Part shown: positions 56,171 through 64,000 of the stretch, piece after piece
How positions within the stretch are numbered: position 1 is the stretch's first letter
How the letters are laid out: every line of letters begins with the position of its first letter
Source of the DNA: Varanus komodoensis
Lineage: Eukaryota > Chordata > Lepidosauria > Squamata > Varanidae
Direction: 5' to 3'
Assembly: GCF_004798865.1 (NCBI RefSeq)
Contig: NW_025335854.1
Span: 3,772,416-3,836,415, forward strand
Length of the DNA stretch: 64,000 nucleotides
Position numbers and translations under genes: made by a program
The notes under the pieces: model-generated
The model's database searches: none
Seen by the model: the letters and a program-made list of their open reading frames with translations, nothing else
What the model was told of the DNA's origin: nothing

Positions 56171-57504
56171 ATGATCTTCATGTAGGCTACCATTAGTAGC
56201 CATTATTCAATGAGTTTTCTGGGGCAAGCTGAACACTAAACAGCCTACCTTAGGCTATTTTTCATAGATTTGTGGCTGCAGTGAGCTATAACCAGGGTAT
56301 TTCTCTACTCAGGGTAGCAAGAGAGGGTGGAGAATCTGTCATTGGTTTGTAACCAGCCTGTTCTGGCTAAGGGGTGTGTTTATGTGTACTTCAAAGCATT
56401 TGGGTATCATTAAAATTAATGCACTTACGTCTGAACTTTCTCTTTTGTGTTCCTTTTCAGAAAATAGAAAAGCACTGGCAGTGATCCTTTAAAGACTACA
56501 TCAAATAGCACAAGAACTTCTTTGTGAAGAGAAAAACTGAGAGACAGTTCATTTGTGCATTTACTTTATTCCTCAAAATCTGGAGAACCAATTAAATGGT
56601 GCACTGTGATGAACACAGAAGGTCAGGACAAGGGAGGGTTCCAGGGAACCTGGTTCCCATGCAGTTGTTTAAAGGAAAACTTGTGGAAGAAAGACTTGGA
56701 GATGTTTCCAGTCGTTAGCTGGATCCAGCTTCCTCTCTCCAATAGCTAATATGAAATGCATCAATGTTTGCAAACAGGCCATTTGATATGAGATGAATCC
56801 AATTTATGTATCAGTATGAGGTGCAGCATTTTAATATTCAAATGCACTAAGCAATAACTGAAAATGAATTAAGGATCTCAAAAGTTCTTAAACATGGAAT
56901 GCCAAGCTCCAGAATGATTCAAGGCACTTTGAATACGTCCAGAGAGTAAAGTGTTTAAAAGCTACCTCCTCCACAGAGTTATGCTTTAGAGTTGCAACAA
57001 TCTTCCCCATAATCTGGCCCTCTTCTTTCTGTCAGATGTCTTCTCACACTTGGCACTCACTTAGCAAACCAGCCAAAATTTGAGGAAGTCCAGGGTGTCG
57101 AATTCCATTTTGAAGAACTTAGCAGTTGGATTCCAGTGTTGGGCAAGGCTGAAGACAAAAGAGGTGAAACCAGAATCTTCCAAATGTCCATTATATTATA
57201 GCTTAAAACTCTTACTACCAGTAATTTTGATTCTGGAAAGTCACTTCACCCTTTAAGAGTACAAACAAGCTAGAAAAACACCAAACGATTATTGTTCAGA
57301 AGAACGTAAGTGGAACCAGGAGAAAGTGACATGACCCTCTGGAGAACCTCAGAAGGCCCAAATTTGGCCTTGGGGTCTATACTCCTTCTCTATAAATCTT
57401 AATGTTTTCCTGTCCCACAATTCTACTTAATTTCAAATTCACATTTAGTCCTTTAGGAAAGCTTCTTTCTTTCCTTCTTTCTTCTGTTAGTCAGAAATGT
57501 TCAG
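56171..57504. other. Unassigned sequence
   Basis: A good splice-acceptor-like TTGTGTTCCTTTTCAG occurs at 56445-56460, but nothing exon-like follows: the downstream frames are short. No gene called. Confidence 0.4.
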
Positions 57505-57777
57505 CACTCCAGCAGTTCAAGACCAGTCTCCTCCAGATGGAGTGAGCTCCTGTCAGTCACCCAAGCCGCTAGCCAACCTAGCAGTTCGAAAGCATGTATT
57601 GTGAGTAGATAAATAGGTACCACCTTAGTGAGAAGGTAACAGCACATTGTGACATCATGCTGGCCACATGACCTTGGGATTATCTTTGGAAAGCACTGAT
57701 TCAAAGCTTCAGAAATGGAGATGAGCACTGCCTCCTACTAGCCACTGGCTAAGCAAAGTAAAATCTACAGGGACTTC
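57505..57777 (+). mobile_element. Sauria SINE, old and diverged
   Basis: AGCAGTTCAAGACC (B-box region), GTGAGCTCCTGTCAGTCACC, CTAGCCAACCTAGCAGTTCG, AAAGCATG, GTGAGTAGATAAATAGGTAC, CATGCTGGCCACATGACC and GAGATGAGCACTGCC follow the Sauria SINE body. The A-box end and the BovB-like tail are badly decayed. Clearly older than the copy at 48579. Confidence 0.88.
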
Positions 57778-59519
57778 TAAATTCAGTAGAAGAACATCTG
57801 ACTCTTCTATCTTTCACCTCACATCCAGCTTAGACAAATGCATATGCTTTATTAGTTTTCTACAGGCAGGTCCTGAAAATAAGAGTTAAGGGCTAGGGTT
57901 AAGTCTCATTGTGGTTTGGTATGTTCTGAATTCTCCTGTTTGAATCAATGGTACTGAAATGCACTTAATGTTTTAGTGAGAACAGGGCTTCCTGAAAAAA
58001 GCTTCTTCTGTTATTGACAAAGCTCTGCATTCTGCATGTGTTAGTTTCAGTCAGCAAAGAGATCAGTTTCTGAGCAACATCTTTTTTAGCTGAATTCTAG
58101 GCTGTATGGGGTAGAATCCACAATTCAGATAGAGACAAAGGGTTGCTTTCTTTCCTTCCATCCAGATATCTGGACATCTGTGCTACACAATGGGAGCAGA
58201 GCTGCCATCATAGCAGAGCACAGAGGGGGCAAGATCCATACATGGAAGGAAAGACCTGCACCCATTTTTAAGTCCAGATGACTTAGTTTGGTATCTCGTG
58301 GTGAAAAGGGCAGCCTCCTTCCCACCATGCAGCTCAGAATCCCAGAAAGGACTTGGACAAAGGGAGCAACCTCCTTCATTTTCTGAATTGTATCACTTCT
58401 GTCCTCCATGTTGACAAGGAGGTCCAATGAAAAACCTTGTTGGTTTTAGGTCAGTTCCCCTGTTTGAAGAGAAAAGAGCTGGTGCTTGGTGGCCATCACT
58501 GCTTGTTACTATTCCCATCACCTCCTTGTCTGTGATTGGTTGTTTTGGGTGCCCCTGGACTACAAGAACCCAGATATCTGAGAAATGTTGGCTCAGCTCT
58601 GTTTAATATTCTTCAAAGTTCTGCACCTTCCACAGGGACTTGCGAATTGGTGTTTGTTTGTGGGCTGGCATGATGGTGGATACCTTTTGTCTCAAATTCA
58701 GGTGCTGAAAATGCCATCTCTTCCCTGAAAGCTCTGAAGCAGATTCATTGTGGAGAAGGTTGCATCCATGGAACAGGTGGAGCTTCCATTTCTGAAGCAT
58801 TTTCCCTCCCATGAAAGATCATATTTTATTTCCTCAGGGGTTTTTTTTACAATTTATCTTCAATTTCTTTTGGTGAGGAAATTCAACATAAATTCACGGC
58901 TTATCTCATTACTGAGAGGTGGCCAAGGCTATTCTGCATATGTGTGTTTCTGTGGCAAGTTTCTCCATTGCTGTGCAGGCTCCCAATCTGCTTGGCTTTT
59001 GACCTGAAAATGCCCTGTAGAATAAATTACTTTATGATCTCCTCTCCCAGGCAGTAAATTCAGGAATGAAGGAGTAAGCAGGCTGCTGGAAAGATGTCTG
59101 TATGGGGAAAGACAGAACATGTGCACTTGCTTCTCAGTTACCTTACAAGCAGAGGAAACCTGCACCAAGCCCTGAAATGTCATCTTTGAATTTCTATTTT
59201 TTATCTATCAAATTGAAGGAGATTTATTAAAAAATGTGAAAGTAGTCTTTGGCCCAGCACTACTAATAACCATGTGAAGTCTGTGGTAAAATGTTCTTTT
59301 TCCTTGAAGCATGGAAATAAATAGGTTGGATCCAGGCCTTGGATGCATGCAAAAGAACTACTGAAATCACAAAGAGCCACTGAAATCAAAGGTCAATTAG
59401 TGATGAGTTAAGTCCCACTGATTTCAGTGTGTTTGCTCTAAGAATGTCTGGTTTGAAACCAGGGTGTGCAAAGATATGCAGATATTTTTTACACCTGTTG
59501 CCTCCTGCATAATAAAAGA
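57778..59519. other. Unassigned sequence
   Basis: 59330-59465 contains ATGAGTTAAGTCCCACTGAT, a word type like the short palindromic repeat at 46112. Otherwise nothing recognised over about 1.7 kb. Confidence 0.4.
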
Positions 59520-59653
59520 TATATTGACTCCATAAAAGAAACCACTGCCATGAATTTACAAGAGCAGGGCTGTTGTGGATAGGATATTTTGGAGGTCTTT
59601 CATGCATAGTCATCATAAGTCAAAGATGACTTGATGGCACATCACAACATCAT
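59520..59653 (+). mobile_element. BovB-like LINE 3' terminus, short
   Basis: CATAAAAGAAACCACTGCCA, GAATTTACAAGAGCAGGGCT, ATTTTGGAGGTCTTTCATGC, ATAGTCATCATAAGTCAAAG and TGACTTGATGGCACATCAC match the last 130 bp of the BovB pieces at 33858-34538 and 53600-54058. Confidence 0.75.
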
Positions 59654-59804
59654 AAGACTGGGAGTCCCCATGTGAACCTGAATCAAGTGAAGATACCTAT
59701 TTTGAGCAATACAATAACAGAGCCCTAGAAAATATAAAAGGAACAAAACCAACAGGGTGCTTATTTTCCAAAAGATCTGATTCAAGCAAAACGTGTATAG
59801 TATG

Positions 59805-59962
59805 GCATATGATTGCTTTAATTGGGGTTTTATTGTTAGTTGAAATTTTTAGGATGCTGTGCTTAATTTTACATTTTGTACTGTTAAACTGTCCTGAGAC
59901 TTCAGTAAGGGACAGTCTAGAAAAGTCTTGAATGAATGAATGAATGAATGAATGAATGAATG
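59805..59962 (+). mobile_element. L2-type LINE 3' UTR and tail with GAAT repeat
   Basis: TTTTATTGTTAGTTGAAATT, TACTGTTAAACTGTCCTGAG, ACTTCAGTAAGGGACAGTC and TAGAAAAGTCTTG lead into about eight GAAT units. Same tail type as 53450-53530. Confidence 0.65.
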
Positions 59963-61334
59963 TGGCAGCCCTAGGCAAACTAAATGTTAATCTCTGCCTT
60001 GTGGTATATATGCCCTTGGCTGGACATTTATTTCCAATTTTTCATAGGCAGTTCTGGTAGGTAACTGCTGCTTCTCCCAGCCCAGCCTCTTTCTTGGGAT
60101 GTTGCCTCTAACAAATGAGACATAATCAAGTGGAACAGTTCTTTATTAAAAGCCAACAAGAGGAGCAAAGATATATTGAATCCAAGGTTGCTGGACAGCA
60201 TTTGGGCACGCTTCCACTTGAGCCATTTGCAGGTGACACTGGAAATACATGTGAGGTGGGTCCCCTGGAATCAGCCTTAGCCCTTTTGCCTGCATGGCTT
60301 GTGCCTGGATCTGCTTTCCTGTGTGGCAAAGTGCAAATCCCCTGGCTGAGTCAGTGGATCACCTCTCCTGCGTGTCAAATTGTTGTGTGAAATGTCACAC
60401 TGGGAGAGCATCAAGGAGGGCTCCTTGAAGGAGGCACTCCGCCCCCCTATTTCTCCCTCCCAGAGCAATGCTTCAAAGCATGCAGGTTTTCTGGAGAGGC
60501 CACCCACTTTGGGAGAGGGCTCAGAGAAGGAGATTGGGTCAAGAGGCTCTCAGAAAAGACTGCATGCCTATCTGTTGACATCCCTAGTCTCTCACTTTGA
60601 GGACAAACCCGAAGCAAGAATCAAGGAGGCAGAAGAGTCACCTGACTCTGGGAGGACTCCTGGATAAGAGACTGGGCAGGCAGCTTCTCTTGAGATCACC
60701 CAGGTTTGAAGGCCACACTTTGAAAGGCCTTTCTTCCAAGCAAGGCATGGTAATGTGACCCTGGACAACCCTGATCTCTCCTTCTGGAGGAGGGGGAACA
60801 ATGCAAAGCAAGTGGAAGTGTGGGAAATATCTCATACCATTGCTTGGTTGTGCCAGTGGACAAGGGTGCCATTCATGGATGTGGTAAAAAGCCGGTTGCT
60901 TTGTTTCAGGCCATGTGCAAGAATTCTTGAGGCACACAAGTTCTATCCCTCGCTTCTCCAGCTAAAAGGACCAGGTAGCAGATGATGCATAAGACCTCTT
61001 CTTGGCTGAAGATCTTGGTGATGCTAGTAGATGAAACTGGGCTGCTCTGGACAAATAGTTCAAAATGGTATAAAGCAGCAGGTGTGTGAATGACCTCTCA
61101 AAATTGTCCACCCAATTGGTATCCAGAGAAAGGCACCATATCATCAAGAGATGGGCATCTCCATGAAAAGTCTCTCCTTGCTGTTCAGGACTGGAGCACA
61201 TACCATCTGATGTCACTGGAGATGTATGAATTGGCAGTACCCGTTCTTGTGGAAGTTCTAGGAATTCTATCTTGGAGCTGGTTCCAGTTAGAGTCATTAT
61301 CAGACTGGGTACCTACTTTTCTCTTCTCTTGAAA
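59963..61334. other. Unassigned, partly GC-rich sequence
   Basis: 60160-60960 is GC-richer, with overlapping frames up to about 111 codons on both strands and no recognised domain. No gene called. Confidence 0.4.
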
Positions 61335-61630
61335 ATCTGTGTATATTTTGGGCACATTTTTCCAAATGTATGCATGATTGGTTCACCTTTTTTAGATGCA
61401 AGAATGTTTCTCCTATGCATTAAAGCACATTTATGTGCATTTTTCAAATGCACACTTGTTTTCATGCACACTTTTCAAAAGTATGCAAGCTGTCAAATAC
61501 ATTTTGACTTTGTCCATGAATCACCTTGCAAACTTGAAAAACATGCAGACTTCAAATGCAGATTGTCTCCAAGTCTGTGTTCAGCCCAGAAACTGTGAGC
61601 TAGAGAAAACCTGATTAAAATGGATCCGGA
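61335..61630 (-). repeat. A/T-rich dispersed family, copy with head and tail
   Basis: The reverse complement begins TTTTAATCAGGTTTTCTC, GGGCTGAACACAGACTTGG and AGACAATCTG, aligning with the head at 17625. It continues with GTGTGCATTTGAAAAATGCA, GTGCTTTAATGCATAGGAGA and ATACATTTGGAAAAATGTG, aligning with its tail. Confidence 0.6.
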
Positions 61631-61659
61631 ATTTATTTGTATTATGTTTTTATTACTAT

Positions 61660-61690
61660 TTTATTTATTTATGTAAATAAATAAATAAAT
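61660..61690. repeat. TTTA/AAAT palindromic simple repeat
   Basis: TTTATTTATTTA and TAAATAAATAAA are complementary around TG, a self-pairing simple sequence. Confidence 0.85.
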
Positions 61691-61814
61691 TATTCCAAAT
61701 AAAACTATTCTAAATAAATAAAAATGTACAGAAATAAATTTCTCATGTACCCCTAGATGTCACCAGAAGTAACTGTGCCATGGAGTGTAATATTTGCAAT
61801 ATCACGCTCATGCA

Positions 61815-62003
61815 TCTTCTTCTTGTATTTGTATCCTGCTGCTCTTCCAAGGAGAAGCTTCCAAGGATTTTATCTCATTCGGTTCTTGCACTAAGCCTGT
61901 GAAGTGGATCAGAATGAGAGGTAGATGAGATAGTGCGCTTCACAACTGAGCAAGCCTTTCACTTCTAGGTCTACAACTAGAACTCCATGCACTGCACCAG
62001 TCT
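61815..62003 (-). repeat. MIR-like CORE-SINE, diverged
   Basis: CTTGTATTTGTATCCTGCTG, GATTTTATCTCATTCGGTTC, AAGCCTGTGAAGTGGATCAG, ACAACTGAGCAAGCC and CACTGCACCAGTC keep the order of 26563-26803 in the same orientation. Confidence 0.5.
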
Positions 62004-63939
62004 TTTTCCAACAGCTGGGCCCCCCAGCTGTTTCAAGCTATGTCACCTAGTAAGGTCTGACCATGGCTTTTTCCTCATGGCACTATCTGGATAAATGTCT
62101 GTGCCTACAAGCTGATGCAGTACAAGGCCCAGGGACACTGCCCCACTGAAATCAGCAGCAAACCTGGTGCCAAGCATTTCTTTGAAGCCCAGGGAAAAAG
62201 GGAGGGCTGAATTCAACCTGGGGTCCTAAGTTAAAGAGTTTAGCCTGGAGAATCGTGAACAAGGAATGGCTGAGAAATGCCATCTTTGCCACTTCCTATA
62301 CAAAAACAACCTGCTGCGTCCCTCTTGAGCTAAAGTTGAACTTCGCTATCTCACCATTTTTGCATCCCCCAGAACACTGCAGCACCGCTGCAGGCAGTTT
62401 GTCCATGCATTTTGTTATGCGTTTTGACAGAACGGATCATTTCCTAGAGGTATTTTGTGAGGAAGTACACAATCAAACCATGTATTTGTGCACTGAAAGA
62501 AAGAGGGGAATGAGGAAGGAGGGAGGGAGAGAGGCATCAGTGTGGGAATGGATTCAAACAGAAATATGGGCAAAAACTGGAAGTGGCAGGCCTTGGAAAA
62601 AGACATATTTGTCCCTTCCCACTCCCATGAAGGTGCCTGCCCCTTGCTTCTCAGTGCTCTATCAGGGCAGTGAGCTTATCAATGCCAAAAAAACACAAAA
62701 TATCCCACTCCTAGTACCCACATCCCAGAAGCGAGGTCTATGCTAACAACCAGCTCCATCCACTTTGATCTTCAGCTTACATGTTTGCTTGGATCTTCTC
62801 CAAGTGAGTATTTTGTTTTATTTTATTTATGCAGCACATCACGTATCCTTCTTAGGTTTAAGCAGACAGTTGCTTCTTGTCAACACCTCATTTGACATGT
62901 TGCTTGAGCAGGAAATGAAATGCAAAGGGGGGATTATGGGATTCAGTGTTAAAACAAAAGTGAAAAAAGTGGCGGCAGCTTCGCCTTGAGATCAAGCCTC
63001 ACAGGGGGTCTTATTTAATCTGTGGTGAAATGCAATCCATGTTTTACATTGAAACACCTCAGCAAACCTCACAGACATCATCACCTGCGTTCTGAAAATA
63101 TTTAAATATTTCAGATGCGAGCAGTCTGCTTCCTGCAGAGAGGGTGCTGTGTTAGTCCACAGTGGAAGGCACTGACATTCAAAGCAATGAGAGCAGAGGA
63201 TCACAGGGTCAAGCCAAGACAAAAAATTTGCTGTAATCACAGCTTCAGCGCCTCTGTTTTGCAGAAGCAGATGCAATAGCCCTGCCTTCAAAAGGTCAGA
63301 CCTATCTTCTCTATGGCATGGATTCAGGGCCCAGGTCCAGTCTCAGGGAGGACCTCAGTCCAGCTCTCTGGGGTTTCTCAGATGGCCATGTTCTTCTCCT
63401 ACCTCCTCCCCAACCTCCCCTCATTTGGTAGTTTCCTGAACCAGTCCCACACCCCATTCAAGGAGCATGGATTGGCTCTCCAAACATGCTGCTGGTCATG
63501 AGAGTTTGGGGCTAAATGGGCTGGTACTTTGCATCCTTTGGTCCCACCCCACTTGCCTGCACAAGCACCCCACAGTTACCTTCTTGGCACCCACTAAACT
63601 GGCCAGTGAACAGCTGAGCCAGCAAGTCTTCCAAAAGGGTGGACTGGCTTTCTATTTAAATGCTAATCATCTCCAGTTGCACCCACCCAAGGCACAGGTT
63701 TCCATACTGTGGTTAGATATGCAACATTTCTAATTTAATAGTACAAATAATATCTAAGCATGTAACAATACACATAAATAAGCTTGTGCCAATTTTATGC
63801 AGATTGCTGTCCCTGTTTATCTCTTGGTGTTTCTGGGTGATTCATCAATGGTCACCCTAATTTGGATGAGGTCTCTGTGAGTCTGAGACAAACACAGCCA
63901 TTCAAAGTTACCCTGAACTGCTTTTCAAAGCTGCCTAAC
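62004..63939. other. Unassigned sequence
   Basis: A 163-codon frame at 62255-62746 has no recognised domain and crosses a purine-rich GGAGGGAGGGA run; not called. 63000-63290 is repeat-free with even composition. Confidence 0.4.
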
Positions 63940-64000
63940 TGGTTTGATGTGCTTTGTCTACAGGCAGAATGCTCCAGGTTGAATCCCTGGCCTATCTAGA
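63940..64000 (+). repeat. tRNA-like SINE head, running off the window
   Basis: GGCAGAATGCTCCAGGTTGA followed by ATCCCTGGCC carries a B-box-like GGTTGAATCCC. It resembles the start of a common squamate retroposon whose consensus has CCAGGTTCAATCCCTGGCAT. The rest lies outside the window. Confidence 0.5.

Noticed and set aside
56445-56760. An exon after a strong acceptor-like polypyrimidine-CAG
   Set aside because: No open frame with protein similarity follows and no donor or neighbouring exon could be supported.
62255-62746. A 163-codon protein-coding gene
   Set aside because: No recognisable domain; it crosses a purine-rich simple run, and frames of this length occur by chance in 64 kb.

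Overview
The window reads as non-coding DNA from a squamate reptile, most likely a lizard. I found no convincing host protein-coding gene, tRNA gene, functional rRNA gene, CRISPR array or operon-like layout. The assignment rests on the repeats: a tRNA-derived Sauria SINE with its ACCTTTACC tail, BovB (RTE) LINE fragments, several CR1/L3 and L2-clade LINE 3' ends, MIR-like CORE-SINEs, a 5S rRNA-derived SINE with AAT microsatellite tails, and palindromic MITE-like elements. All open frames are short. The only ones with recognisable protein similarity lie inside LINE fragments. The window is probably intergenic or inside a very long intron.

Layout. 1-11 kb: a GC-rich unclassified repeat, an LTR-like fossil, a CR1 end, a TIR-bearing MITE (about 6.8 kb), a fold-back element (about 9.95 kb) and much unassigned sequence. 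11-20 kb: an L2 end, a long hairpin (12.25-12.35 kb), a 5S-derived SINE with a long AAT/AAC microsatellite, CR1, L2 and BovB fragments, then copies of an unclassified A/T-rich family, one split by a CR1 end. 20-32 kb: a second copy of the GC-rich family, a minus-strand L2 reverse transcriptase piece with a YADD-like motif, and MIR-like SINEs. 32-35 kb: two LTR-like fossils flanking CR1 and BovB pieces. 35-46 kb: microsatellites, long unassigned stretches, a second 5S-SINE inverted relative to the first, and an L2 end. 48-64 kb: a Sauria SINE with target-site duplication, a compound CT/CA microsatellite, an L2 3' end followed at once by BovB, an L3/CR1 end carrying a 458-bp GC-rich insert, an older Sauria SINE, another BovB tail, an L2 tail, and a tRNA-like SINE running off the end.

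How the parts relate. Two autonomous/non-autonomous partner pairs are visible: BovB with Sauria SINE, and L2-clade LINEs with the 5S-SINE and MIR-like SINEs (shared 3' tails). Many microsatellites sit on LINE/SINE tails. The most notable items are: an apparently unclassified A/T-rich dispersed family (at least five copies), a GC-rich two-copy family, a hairpin with a 20-bp stem of 19 matches, two inverted 5S-SINE copies differing at about 7 of 141 positions, and repeat-free A/T-rich stretches that look like conserved non-coding elements. All family calls are from memory and by eye; none was checked against a database.
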